Shown here piece after piece: positions 1 to 11,570 of a DNA stretch of 64,000 nucleotides. Under the pieces are notes generated by a model. It saw only the letters and a program-made list of their open reading frames with translations. It was not told the origin of the DNA and ran no database searches. A program made the translations under genes and the position numbers. Source of the DNA: Megaustenia siamemsis (lineage: Eukaryota; Mollusca; Gastropoda; Stylommatophora; Ariophantidae); contig JAVIAB010000092.1 in the NCBI GenBank assembly GCA_032433765.1, positions 35,151,534 to 35,215,533 of the forward strand. Reading direction: 5' to 3'. Numbering within the stretch: position 1 is the first letter of the stretch; each line of letters opens with the position of its first letter.

Positions 1-256
1 TACTAAACACAATTAGAGCAAGACAAATTAATTTTTTTGGTCATGTTAAAACAGTCTAATAAAAGTCATATTAGAAGGGAAAATACAAGGTAAAAGAGGC
101 AGAGGCAGACCAAGACTAACATGGACGAGTAACATCAAAAGATGGACAAGTCAGCCGATGGCAATCTGCACCATCAAAGCAAGAGACAAAGTGGAATGGC
201 GCTCCATGGTAGCCAACCTTCGATGTGGAGAGGGCACTCGTTGATGATGATGATGA
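1..256 (+). mobile_element. 3' end of RTE-like non-LTR retrotransposon (family I), cut by window edge
   Basis: This is the C-terminal tail and 3' end of a LINE. It is nearly the same as 21078-21335, the end of a longer copy here. The conceptual protein has the basic GKRGRGRPR motif and the DRVKWRSMVANLR-like end seen in RTE/BovB-type reverse transcriptases. The frame is broken near base 40-60. The element ends in a short TGA repeat (about 242-256), as is usual for RTE-like LINEs, with no poly(A). The 5' part lies outside the window or was never copied. Confidence 0.85.
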
Positions 257-2035
257 AGTGAGACATGACACGCTTGAGATCTATTTTCCCGTTTCTCAAA
301 TGGCAAGGGTTGCAACCAATTTTCTACACTTCCCGTAGTCCGTTATCATCCTTCGCAGGGTGACCTGTGCCTGGTCCATATTATTCATCTGCTTTTCTTG
401 TTCTCCGCCATATTGTCATTGGCCCTTCACCCCGGAGTCCAATAGCTGGCGGATCTTGTGATCGTTTCTGGATCTTCCCTGAGCACATCAACTATCCAGC
501 TCAATCGTCTGTCTGTTGTGCCTCTCCAGCTCCTCTTGGCTGCACTTTTTAAGCAATCCTTGAGTTATCTTTTTAGGCTAAAATAATAATCTGAGAATTT
601 CTCTTTGGCGCACGATACTTCGCATATTAAAACCAAAACAACAAATAGCACCAGGAGATAAGCAAAATAAGACTTTAAGATGCATGTTTCTCCAAAGAGC
701 CATACATTGAAAATATTAGCATCAATTGTAAAACAATGTCACTGATCTCACTTTTCCAAACAGCAATAAAATACATTTCTTTAAAGAAATAAAGTATCCT
801 GTTCTGTTCATGGAATCACACTTCACCGCAGGCGGCAATTCCTCATATTTGTGCCACCACATGTCACCAACATACCACCAAACCGCGTTGGCAAATTATA
901 TTGACACGGTCGCCAAACGACATCCATCGAAAAGAGTGTACACAATCACTTCCTCACTTCAGTTTCATCTAAAACACACATTTAAAATAAGCAAAGCAGC
1001 CGAAACGGTTTAAGAACTACGTTAGTTTCAGCAAAAAAAAAAAAGGTGATATTTGGCCATTTTGCATTTTCGGTTATACTGTTAGCAAGTTCGAACTCCA
1101 GTGCGAGAAAGTCGGCTGCCTGGGCGACAATTTCAAACGACTTGGCCGAATAGAGAGTACCAACTGTCGCATCCCACTCTAATTCACTTCAATAAACAGA
1201 AAGAACAAAAACACACCAAAAACTGTCATAACAGCTAAAAAAAAAAGGTTGCTATAGCACTCTCAAAAGTTATGGCGAGAATGGAGGCTCAATCTTCTCA
1301 AAAGTCCGGAAAGACGTATTCTATCTAAGGTATTTACCTACGATCATAGCTGACTGAAATGTAAGATTAACTGACGCTGGTATTGCAATGCAAACCCTGT
1401 AAAATCACAGACATCTAATTAAAAGCCAGCATTATGTAATTATTAGTAAACGTCATGGTTGTATGTACTGACATACCAACAGAACAATAATTTTGTTGTT
1501 TAAATTACTTTGAGACTTTGGTATCCAATACAAGTTTATAACACTACAAGGATATACCCATTTTTAAAATGACGTTTGCGTGTAGTCGCCGACGAATTAG
1601 AATAAAAGTAATAAGAAAGGTGTTGTACACACAATTAGTAATTAATAATAACTGAAAAAAGCTGAAAAGTAAACGAAACATGAATTATGTCATAAAAACT
1701 AATTAACCTAGTAATGAAACAGGGCCTAGCACATCACAATTACAACATTCTCCTCGACATCCATTAGGTGTGTTCAATGATAGACAACAAACACAAGGTA
1801 CCAATTTTCGTCCACTTAGAATTAGAGTTTCGAGACAAAAACATTCCTCTTAGACAATATCAATATGTGCTTCCCATTATCACCCACTTAAGTGGTTAAA
1901 ACTGTGGGGGAATACAAATCTCCTTCCTAGTGGATGTCCACTTCATGAAAGGGAGAGAAAAAATACCCCCCCCCCCCAACCAAAAAAAAAATATTTTAAA
2001 AATAATGATTGTATGTCCAGCGGTTTTGGCTATGC
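257..2035. other. No gene recognised
   Basis: AT-rich DNA with short chance frames only. A C homopolymer followed by an A run lies near 1968-1990. No motif, repeat family or splice-supported frame was recognised. Confidence 0.5.
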
Positions 2036-2049
2036 TATGTTGAGTGCCC

Positions 2050-2308
2050 TTGGGATCCGCGATAGCTCTGTGGTTAGTGAACTGAACTACAAAGTACATG
2101 AGGTAGGGTTCGATCCCAACCGACGGCTTCCGGGTTCACCCAGCCTGTAATGGGTACCGGATTTTTTTTCTAGGAAAGTAAAGCGGCACGGGCGTAATAC
2201 CGACCACATTACCCAAAAATCATATGCCGAAGGTCTGTAAAATGTATGGTCACTGACACAATATTCCTTATACACCACTTGGCGTGACGGGGCTACTTTT
2301 ACTTACTT
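2050..2308 (+). mobile_element. SINE family 1 (tRNA-headed), full length, with target duplication
   Basis: The 5' head has a tRNA-like RNA polymerase III promoter: A-box-like GATAGCTCTGTGGTTAG and B box GGTTCGATCCC. A conserved non-tRNA body follows, ending in a TTTAC-rich tail. It is flanked by near-perfect 14-bp direct repeats, TATGTTGAGTGCCC at 2036-2049 and TATGTTGAGTACCC at 2309-2322 (one mismatch). The tRNA part lacks a convincing cloverleaf, so it is not called as a tRNA gene. Confidence 0.9.
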
Positions 2309-2322
2309 TATGTTGAGTACCC

Positions 2323-4311
2323 AGATCACTCCACCTGTTGATTCACATATAAATAGACGGTACCAATTTCAAAAGGGCACAAACTGAAATAACTGTATCG
2401 TTCTCGTCAATGATTGATACATTCTACAATAACATCAGAACACCGGTATTTGTGCCACTCTCTTCTATTTGTTAAACTCAGTTTTCCCACAAAAATGTGT
2501 AATCGTTCTTCACTTATTGTCCCGTGTTTCGTGCAAGTTTTCATTCATCGAGACTTGCGCGCTCTTTCTGAAATTTAGCTTATCGTTTTTGCAGTCGTTG
2601 GAGAATGTTTTTTTTTTCTTTGCTGGTTGCTTATTTTACATGCTTATTGCTTTTTGTTACATTCGGTGATAACAATTACAATGCAATGAAGAAAGATAAC
2701 TGCACAATGAGCAACAATAAGTAGCCGAAGAACGTTCTTCATAAAAGAAGGCGGCAGTGAGTAAATGAAGCATTTCTACTGCACAAACTAAAGAACTGCG
2801 TTTCCATTGGGAGAATCGATAGAGCTGGGTGGTAAGATTGCGTCCTGACATTGCTGTAGGCAATAACTTCGTCAACCTGTTCAATAACAATGTCGCTGGC
2901 GATTTTAGAAACATTTTTTTGTAAGCGTCAAAAGTTAACAACAATGGACACAATTTTAAGAAAAGGATCACAATCCCAAGTACTTTGTAGCGCAAAGAAT
3001 CAGAAACGAGGAGACAAATTCTCCAGAATGGTTACCTCGCGTTGTTATGGAAGGTGACTCCGGTATTCTCTGCATCATCCTCATTAGTTCCCTAATTTGT
3101 TTCTTCAACTATTTCTTGAACGAACTGTCCGCGAGTAACAAGGGCTTCACTGTATTTCTAAATTTAAATATCTAGTATTATAATGGAAAGCAAACTTGTA
3201 TACTGTAAATAATGGTTAAGTATCTATATACGCCATAAAAAGTTTCCAGTAGGTTAATTATTATACAAGTTTCATTTATTTGTTACTTTTGATCAAAATA
3301 ATGCCACTCAAAGAATCGTCTAAGCATATACATTTAACAACTATATCAAATGTTATATCAGCATAGCTGGAAGGGAATGTTTGATCATTTTACATGCACT
3401 AATCTTTCACAGTGGAACCTGGACACGACTAATTCCCCTAGACACCAAATAAACAGTACGTATTGCTTTTTACTCATGTTCTGTTAGACAGAAACACGCT
3501 TTATTTGTCAGTCATTTTATAGACAAATTACTGTTTCGGATAAGAAGCTAATTAGAGATTGTCATGTTATGATAAGTCTGTATGTGTATGTCTAGTTATG
3601 ATAAGTCTGTATGTGTATGTCTAGTTATGATAAATCTGTATGTACACATTATGTTTGTTGTTGTAAAAGGTCGCAACATTAAGAATATGGTACGTATTGG
3701 ACAAAACAAAGTCCAACAATTTTTGTGAAGTTCCAGTGTTAAGAGTTGGAGGGATCTTGAGATAATGAAAACCGTTGTTCTTAAGAAATGTTATAAATAA
3801 TGCTCGGAAGACAGATGGGCCGCTAATGACACTAGAAAATGGTTCAAATTGATGGAGATGGATTATACATTAGTGTGAACATTGTTGTTTGTAATTTGTC
3901 ACAATCAACATTTTGTCCACAGTCTGTTTGTGGCTAGATGGACACGCGAAATGGCTAAAACAAATGCGCCAACAAAGTGTCACGATACCTTAACACAGTT
4001 ACCAAAGTGTATTTACTTTTGTTAACAACAAACCTGTAAGCGCGTAAAGACTGAATAATGTCATGCTGTTAGGTTTGACCTGTTTACATTCATATACAAA
4101 CGTACGTGCACACAAAGGAACGCAGAATTCATTATACAATGTCATCGCTTGCATATATTATATTGCTGGCAGCGTCAACAATTCATAGATAATTCCTATC
4201 GTGTGCATTAACTGAACGATAACTGGTAATAGCATTTTTTTTTAAATATGAACTTTCGTTTCTGCGGTCATCCAAAGTATGCGTGGATGCATTTTTGTCG
4301 TAGGATTACAT
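2323..4311. other. No gene recognised; one short tandem repeat
   Basis: AT-rich DNA. At about 3566-3655 a unit of roughly 30 bp beginning TTATGATAAGTCTGTATG is repeated three times. A 112-codon minus-strand frame at 2657-2995 starts with a hydrophobic stretch but resembles no family I know and has no supporting context. Confidence 0.5.
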
Positions 4312-4528
4312 CATCATCATCATCAAGTACCATGCATGCTGGCTTAGCTGATCATGTCTCTCCACAACTTTCGATCTCGACAGTTATTTATCATTTATGT
4401 TGTTGACCTTCTGCCAAGTCATTCTCTTAAGATGTCTGGTATCTTTTCTTTTTGCATCCCTCTGTCTCTTCGTCCCTCAATTTTCCCAGTTGTCACAATA
4501 TATTCGAGCTGTTCCATTCTCACTACCC
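4312..4528 (-). mobile_element. 3' end of RTE-like LINE (family II)
   Basis: The reverse strand matches the 3' end of the copies at 46522-47318 and 61706-62260: a basic C-terminal region, a final 'RDVIT' segment, then a TGATGATGATG tail (plus strand CATCATCATCATCATC at about 4309-4325). Only about 215 bp remain. The coding-side end runs directly into a 31-bp minisatellite at about 4529, so the element was truncated or replaced there. Confidence 0.8.
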
Positions 4529-4745
4529 AGACAGGGCTAAGCGTGGGATCTCACTACCCAGACAGGGCTAAGCGTGGGATCTCACTACCCAGACAGGTCT
4601 AAGCGTGGGATCTCACTACCCAGAGAGAGCTATGCGTGCAATCTCGCTACCAATAGAAAGCTATGCGTGCGATCTCGCAACACAGAGAGAGCTATTAGTG
4701 GGATCTTGCTACCCAGAGAGGGCTCAGCAAGGGACCTCTGCTACT
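4529..4745. repeat. 31-bp minisatellite, about 7 copies
   Basis: Unit of 31 bp containing ACCCAGACAGGGCTAAGCGT, diverging toward the distal end (GAGAGAGCTATGCGTG variants). It abuts the LINE end at 4528. Confidence 0.85.
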
Positions 4746-4867
4746 GGTTAGTCACAAAACCACACCCATGCCTGCATACTAAATGATTCGATGAGCATGA
4801 TAAGAAAAGTGGAGGCTGGCTCTGCACTCAGGCAATGGATGGAGACCATTTCTGAAGGGAAAAAAAA

Positions 4868-5245
4868 TACGTAGTCACCTTTGTCTACGTCCGGGATTGA
4901 CGGGAGTACAGGGAAATGAAAGAGTGGACAGGTTAGCTAGTTGTACTGTCGTTGACGAAGGTCAAATAATGGATCGAGCTGACTTCATCAATGCCCTCCG
5001 AGATGTGAGAAGAGCACAGGATTTAGACAACCACGAGTCTACGTCACTCCTTCGGATGAAAAAGATGGGAGCTTGGGATCTCACTCTTTGGGATGGGCAC
5101 AGCCAGAAATGAGATACTTAGTGGGCGTGTAAGAAGACTTATCAACCAATACAGAACTGGAATCGTCAGTCGCTGGACTCTGCGAAACTTGCTGAAGAGG
5201 ATTTTTGAGCATCTATGGACCTGTTCAGGGTGTAATGCAAATACC
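4868..5245 (+). pseudogene. RNase H-like C-terminal fragment of a retroelement, frameshifted
   Basis: The frame beginning near 4880 reads a GVQGNERVDRLA motif, which resembles the last catalytic Asp region of RNase H (GNExAD). An acidic spacer follows, then an LRMKKMG segment. At about 5090 homology moves to the next frame (MGTARNEILSGRVRRL, then TLRNLLKRIFEHLWTCSGC), ending in a Cys-rich tail. One indel therefore separates the two halves. The layout resembles RNase H-like proteins from molluscan repeats, as far as I recall. The earlier catalytic residues are absent, so this is a truncated, dead copy. Confidence 0.6.
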
Positions 5246-5249
5246 TCAA

Positions 5250-5690
5250 TAACTATCCTTTCATTAATGCACTATCCTTTCGTCAATGCACTATCATTTC
5301 CTTAACGTAATATCATTTCGTTAATGTATTATCCTTTCCTTAATGTACTATCATTTCGTTAATGTAATGTACTATCCTTTCGTTAATGTACTATAATTTC
5401 TTTAATGTAATGCACTATCCTTTCGTTAATGTACTATCCTTTCGTTAATGTACTATGACTTCTTTAATGTAATGCATCATTCCTTCCGTTAATGTACCAT
5501 CCTTTCGTTAATGTACTATCATTTCTTTAATGTAATGTACTATCCCTCCGTTAATGCACTATCATTTCATTAATGTAATGTACCATCCTTTCGTTAATGT
5601 AACATCCTTTCGTTAATGTACCATCCTTTCGTTAATGTAACATCCTTTCGTTAATGTACCATCCTTTCGCTAATGTACTATCCTCTGCAA
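5250..5690. repeat. 19-bp minisatellite (TCCTTTCGTTAATGTACTA)
   Basis: About 22 imperfect copies of a 19-bp unit. Some units gain an extra TAATG, giving 24-bp variants. It starts directly after the RNase H-like fragment. Confidence 0.85.
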
Positions 5691-5699
5691 TAGAGGCTG

Positions 5700-6399
5700 A
5701 AAACGAACTCAGTGGCGGTCATTGGGTTCAAAACTTGAGGAAGCAAGGACGTATCACCGAACATTTAGATTAACCTTTAGCCTGATAATTTGCGACATAC
5801 AGATTACTTCAATTTACGCTATATAAATTAGTCCCTTAAAAAATCACCCTAAATTTACATCATTTATTTACATCATAAAATCATAGCTATTTGCATTGCA
5901 AGCTCGGGGACGAGGGGCATAGTTTTTCTGCTAGCACCTCTTAGCTTTGTTCTAGTTGTATAAAGAAGGCATTGGCAAAATTGGCTTCCTTCCTGCTATC
6001 CGTCTATATTACGATAAATAGAAAAACGGTCAGCTTATAAGGTGAACCACTGTTATCATGGCAATCAGGGAGCTGATTGTTGAAATGACCTATATAGTTC
6101 TCACATACATTGAAAGATACACAGATGTCGTTGTACTGTATTAGGTTTTATCTGCATAGACAATCAAGCTGATTTATTAGTAACGGCTCGAATTACATCA
6201 GCGCTATATCACAGAATTCACGGAAGTCTCTAAAATACCGTGAGTAGTTGTATGCTGACATTTGTTCTGAGATGTGATTACGTATTCCGATAAAATATTA
6301 CTGGAGTCGTGGCCTCTGTTGCCTTGTCTGAATATTCGCCGTCGGTTGACGTTTGAAACGTCCCATGGTGTTTGGAAAAATAATAAATAAAAATCCACA
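5700..6399. other. No gene recognised
   Basis: Nothing recognisable on either strand; only short chance frames. Confidence 0.5.
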
Positions 6400-6625
6400 A
6401 CTGGCTCCCACACTTCAGAGTGTGTGTGTCACTGGATCCCTTGTTCACAACTACAACTGGCTCACACACTCCAGAGTGTGTGTGTCACTGGATTCCTTGT
6501 TCACAACTACAACTGGCTCACACACTCCAGAGTGTGTGTGTCACTGGATCCCTTGTTCACAACTACAACTGGCTCACACACTCCAGAGTGTGTATGTCAC
6601 TTGATCCCGTGTTCACATCTACAAA
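6400..6625. repeat. 56-bp minisatellite, about 4 copies
   Basis: The period is 56 bp, measured from the repeated TGTGTGTGTC at 6421, 6477 and 6533. Because 56 is not a multiple of 3, all three plus frames stay open across it, giving overlapping spurious reading frames. Confidence 0.9.
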
Positions 6626-6639
6626 CTAAAAGTTAATTC

Positions 6640-7563
6640 CTCGACGCATCCCAGATTCTGATTTACTATTCTCTGAAGTAATGATGTTAAATAAATGTAT
6701 AAAACAGGATATAAGAGGATTGAATTGTGGAAAACAAAGACACAGCCCTGTGAGAAAGAGATATTAAATAGACAGATTAATAGATGGATAAAGATGACGA
6801 TTAGATAGAGCTCTGCAAAGTGTCCCTGACCCTTAATACTACATTACTTTTGACATGTTATCTACTACAACATGACATGTTCATGACACTAAAACTGAGC
6901 ACAAACATTCTACTTAACAAAAACAGTGAGCACACGTTGGAAAAAGCTAAATATAACGCGGTTATGTTTTCATTCATTTCCTCACTGCTGGGACTACAAC
7001 TGAATTGCCGGCATTACTTTGCAAATTACATTGAAACATTCAAAGACAAAACTCGAATGACTGGATCCAGCGGAGCCAATATTAAGTTGAACTAAAGCTC
7101 CTGAAGGAGAAGAGTTCAATTTGGCATGTTCAAATGATGAAAGAATTAAGTTTTCTTTTTTTTTTCTTTTTTTTTTCCTTCTATCTAAACACAAGGGGTA
7201 TAAATTTGGTGGCAGAAATTACATTTCGTGCTAGCTTTTAGGGAGAACACCATATTGAATACAGATACAAGTATTAGTTCACGCACACGTGGCACAGGAA
7301 CACAGCTGTTGTGTCCATCGCAGAACCATAATATCAACAGGCCGCATGGTATCATCCAGTCTCATTTTGGGAAACGTTGCTTGGAGATGTTGGGTTCATA
7401 GAAGCGACAGTTGTTTGTTTTCCTCGATCGATATAGACATCTAGAAGCGAATGAAGAAGGTGAGATAATACGCATAATCTTTCAAAGAGCAACATGAAAA
7501 TAAGACCAAAGACAAATGTATAGAAGCGAGATTTATAGGACGAGAAGAATATTCTACTCTGTG
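6640..7563. other. No gene recognised
   Basis: AT-rich. There is a pyrimidine tract near 7152-7180. No protein family was recognised. Confidence 0.5.
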
Positions 7564-7575
7564 CATGTGTGTGTG

Positions 7576-7621
<46 letters not shown>

Positions 7622-7623
7622 TG

Positions 7624-7688
<65 letters not shown>

Positions 7689-7695
7689 TATATTT
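7564..7695. repeat. Compound microsatellite (TG)n-(GA)n-(TA)n
   Basis: A short TG run is followed by an uninterrupted GA run at about 7578-7618 and a TA run at about 7627-7692. The Arg-Glu and Ile-Tyr frames here are artefacts of it. Confidence 0.95.
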
Positions 7696-7699
7696 ACGA

Positions 7700-8629
7700 T
7701 GTAAAACAAGTGTTGATATGTTTACCATGCTCATCGATCACGTCAGGCGTTGCTCAACGATCAGGTAGCCATTTCAAGACAGTGTGCGAACAGCGATCGT
7801 AGAAACGAGGACACTCGCCAGAGCTGCAAGCTTAAAGCCAACCACAAAGTCAGCAGACAGAAAGCATTAACCACTTCTCCACGCACATCCTGTGCTGTGA
7901 CATGAATGTGTTCCTGGTGTCTCGTATAAGCGTCTGACGTGTCACAATTTTAATAAATACTGCCGCTTAAAGTCATGCTACGAGTACGCTACCCTCCTAT
8001 CACAATGAACGAAGAACGACGACAGCTGAAGCAGACCAAAACACAACCCAGACACTCACATTAGCATAGCCAGAACGATGTGGCGTTTTCTAAGCTCGAA
8101 TAACTTGTCCGGTGTACACAAAATCCAATTGCAATCTAAATGCCTTCCGCCAACAGGCTACTTTTAGCGGCCCATTTAACCTGGTCAACGTTGGAATTGA
8201 TGTGGGATTTTGTTTTCAGGCGCATCTTGGAGACACGCGTGAAGAGATGAACATAAAACAGCGAATTAGACCAACGATTCTAATACCCATTTAACAAAAT
8301 GAACACAGCATTCAGTGCAACAAGTGGGCAAAACAACCAAAAACAAATTGAAAACATTGCATTAAATACGGCCTGCAGTTGACAATGGGAATGTCAATAT
8401 CGATTACTTACTCGCGATCGTTCATTTCTTTGTCAAATTGACGTCACTGCTGTCCGGAATGGTTTGTTACCTAGTTTACCGCAGTATATGTTGAATAATA
8501 ATAGTTTTGTAGCTCGCTAGTTATACACACTTCTTAGTGGACTTTACTGGTGACGCCAGTGTCAACAGCACTTTTAATAATGTCAAACATTCACAATCTT
8601 GGAAATACACGCGTCTTAAATTATTCATG
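7700..8629. other. No gene recognised
   Basis: No domain, SINE promoter or tandem repeat was recognised. The frame at 8112-8294 has no recognisable family. Confidence 0.5.
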
Positions 8630-9564
8630 CATTATTTTCCCGCTGAGCATTATATTCCCACTGAGCATTATTTTCCCGCTGAGCATTATATTCCCACTGA
8701 GCATTATATTCCCACTGAGCATTATTTTCCGGCTGAGCATTATATTCCCACTGAGCATTATTTTCCCGCTGAGCATTATTTTCCCGCTGAGCATTATATT
8801 CCCACTGAGCATTATATTCCCACTGAGCATTATATTCCCACTGAGCATTATATTCCCACTGAGCATTATATTCCCACTGAGCATTATATTTCCACTGAGC
8901 ATTATATTCCCACTGAGCATTATATTCCCACTGAGCATTATATTCCCACTGAGCATTATATTCCCACTGAGCATTATATTCCCACTGAGCATTATATTCC
9001 CACTGAGCATTATATTTCCACTGAGCATTATATTCCCGCTGAGCATTATATTCCCGCTGAGCATTATATTCCCACTGAGCATTATATTCCCGCTGAGCAT
9101 TATATTTCCACTGAGCATTATATTCCCACTGAGCATTATATTCCCGCTGAGCATTATATTCCCATTGAGCATTATATTCCCACTGAGCATTATATTTCCA
9201 CTGAGCATTATATTCCCACTGAGCATTATATTCCCGCTGAGCATTATATTCCCGCTGAGCATTATATTCCCACTGAGCATTATATTCCCGCTGAGCATTA
9301 TATTTCCACTGAGCATTATATTCCCGCTGAGCATTATATTCCCGCTGAGCATTATATTTCCACTGAGCATTATATTCCCACTGAGCATTATATTCCACTG
9401 AGCATTATATTCCCACTGAGCATTATATTTCCACTGAGCATTATATTCCCACTGAGCATTATATTCCCACTGAGCATTATATTCCCACTGAGCATTATAT
9501 TCCCACTGAGCATTATATTCCCACTGAGCATTATATTCCCACTGAGCATTATATTTCCACTGAG
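8630..9564. repeat. 18-bp minisatellite, about 52 copies
   Basis: Unit CATTATATTCCCACTGAG, with single-base variants (CCCGCTGAG, TCCACTGAG, and TTTTCC in the first copies). The period is a multiple of 3 and the unit has no stop in several frames, so hexapeptide-repeat frames run through on both strands (HYIPTE, IIFPLS; MLSGNI and YNAQWE in reverse). A 17-bp unit near 9390 shifts the phase, so the plus frame changes from HYIPTE to IIFPLS. That shift, the lack of any non-repeat domain and the openness of several frames argue against a real protein. Confidence 0.95.
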
Positions 9565-9629
9565 TTATGTTGGATGTTACAACAGACGAGTTCGAATTTT
9601 ACATTTAAAAAAAAAAAAAAAATCCCACG

Positions 9630-9887
9630 CCTTGCGTATAGGGAATATGATGTTAGTGACCATATATTTCAATGACCAAGGCAAATTTTTGGGTGATATG
9701 GTCGGCATCACGCCAGGTCGCCTTTACGTCCCCGAAAAATCTTCGGTATCAATTTTTAGAGTGTGGGTGAGTCCCGGAACTTTGTCGATCTGAAAAAAAA
9801 ATCCCTGATTTCTGGGGATCGAACTCGGACTTTTCTGATCAGGAAGAAAGCGCATTAACCACTCAGCCACCGAGACTCCTTACAGTA
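9630..9887 (-). mobile_element. SINE family 2 (tRNA-headed)
   Basis: Read on the minus strand, the head carries a TGGCTGAGTGGTTAATGCG A-box region and a GAGTTCGATCCCC B box. The distal ~100 bp (plus strand about 9636-9722: GCGTATAGGGAA, GTTAGTGACC, TTTTTGGGTGATATGGTCGG) matches the body of SINE family 1, so the two families share a 3' domain under different heads. An A run lies on the plus-strand left side near 9608-9622. Confidence 0.8.
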
Positions 9888-10015
9888 GACAAACAGCTGC
9901 AACAAATGAGCTGGAACATGAGAGTAGATCAGAATTGAAATCATGTTACAAAAGACGGAAGTGAGAACATAATACAGTATGCAGGAGGGAATGTGACAGA
10001 CGAAAAGCTGGAATA

Positions 10016-10125
10016 ATGGGGCTTCGGTGGCTGAATAGTTAGTGTGCTCGCTTCCTGATCAGAATGATCTGGGATCGATTCCCAGAAATGGCAGACATTT
10101 GTATTCTCGAATCAGCTGAAGAAAA
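10016..10125 (+). mobile_element. SINE family 2 head, truncated
   Basis: It contains TCGGTGGCTGAATAGTTAG and GGGATCGATTCCCAG, with CTTCCTGATCAGAA between, the same order as the SINE 2 copy 130 bp upstream but in opposite orientation. The shared 3' domain is missing. Confidence 0.7.
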
Positions 10126-10514
10126 AAAAACAATGAATAGCAGCTGAAAAGAATTGAGAAAGGAAGAAATACCGAGAAAAAAACGTTGCTACTTCATAAG
10201 AAAATGATTAGATTTAATGTTGTAGCATTAACGATACTTCACATTCCTACGGCGCTGTCTTGGCTACTTTACTGCACTGGTTACAACCCTATCAAATACA
10301 TTAACTAAACAAAGCTGCAAAAGTAAAGCTTATTAAATACATGATTATTAACCAACTTATACCATATAGATGTACTAGTGCACATATTAATCTCACTGTC
10401 TATCAAACGTGTTATTCAACTATAAAAGAGCATACATGTTGCAGCCCACATCAACGTTACAGCCAACACCAAAGTTACACTCCATTAACTGCAAAGGTAC
10501 ATACAATAAAATTG

Positions 10515-10880
10515 ACTGTAAAGAAAAAAAACCAGTTAAAGCAAATAGAGAATAGCATTAAAATATGCAATGAATTAAAATACCTAGGAGCGATGTTCAC
10601 TTCAGTTGGTACATAAACAACAGATGGAGGTGCAGAATAGCAGAAAAGGCTACATCCCTATTTCCCGCACCCACCCCCCTTTTCCAATCTAAAACATGAG
10701 AAACATTATGCAGAGCAATTCTGTCACGTGGTAATATGAACATATTCAGTGTTATGTGTAGCCAGTCTTGATAATGGATGTGAATTATGGACAATCGAGC
10801 AAATAGACAGGACACATTTTTTGAGGCCACAGAAATGTAGTTTTACACAAGAATGCCGAGAATATCGTGGACAGTTAAAA
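10515..10880 (+). pseudogene. LINE reverse-transcriptase C-terminal remnant
   Basis: Short frames give ELKYLGAMFTSVGT, then, across stops and shifts, GCELWTIEQIDRT. These match the order of the 'F-KYLG' and 'YG-E-WT' motifs after the catalytic domain in RTE-like LINE proteins. No intact frame or 3' tail is visible. Confidence 0.6.
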
Positions 10881-11096
10881 ACAGGAATCATCATCAAACA
10901 TCATCTTAACCTGAAACACGCTTGTGTCATTTCTTACTTTTGCTCCCCGCCTGCACAAATACGTCGCCAGATTCTCACAATCTCTTTCACAGGTAAAGAA
11001 TTTTCTTAGGGGACCCCTGCAAATATCATTACATCACACAGCTGGTCTGCTCTTAGGTCTATTCTCGTCCACAAGTTCCCCATACAATAATTGTTA

Positions 11097-11210
11097 TAGT
11101 TCGTTCAGAAATTCGTGCCCACAAAGTTGATCAATTATCTCGGAAACTGATGAATTTCTGTAATTCTTTTTCATGAAATCTTATTTTTTCACCGACCTTC
11201 AGATTTTTTA
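11097..11210 (+). repeat. Left terminal inverted repeat of the decayed transposon
   Basis: It pairs with the complement of 13930-14060 with small indels. It begins TAGTTCGTTCAGAAATTCGT after the TA at 11095-11096. Confidence 0.85.
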
Positions 11211-11570
11211 ACATTTAAGTACAAAGGTAGTCTGAATTTTGCACAAATCGCTTTTTTTTTTTTTAATGTAAAGGAAAATATCAAACCGCGTGCCCTAAAC
11301 ATAAGATTTTACTGTAAATTATGTTAATTTTCTAACAATGCAAGCAAAAGGCGTATCCGTATCACATTGAAGAGGGCAACATTTTTCATTTGATTTTATA
11401 TCTTCGTCACAGAGATAGGTAAACTTTGACAGAAAGTATCAAATACACTTATTCGCCAAATAGCAGGCGTGTTTTCAACAAAATATATGGAACAACCAAA
11501 ACATCAAATACACACAGTCAGTAAATAGTAAGAGTGTCATCAACAAAATTGTGTTCATGTCATACATACC

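Noticed and set aside
2056..2115. Possible tRNA gene (A and B boxes present)
   Set aside because: The same head recurs at 24788, 48044, 50051 and 61362 with a conserved non-tRNA body and target duplications, so it is a SINE.
2657..2995. 112-codon minus-strand frame with a hydrophobic start
   Set aside because: No family resemblance, promoter, splice context or second copy. The length is attainable by chance in 64 kb.
8537..9793. 418-codon plus-strand frame of HYIPTE-type repeats
   Set aside because: It is the translation of an 18-bp minisatellite. Competing frames are equally open and a 17-bp unit breaks the phase.
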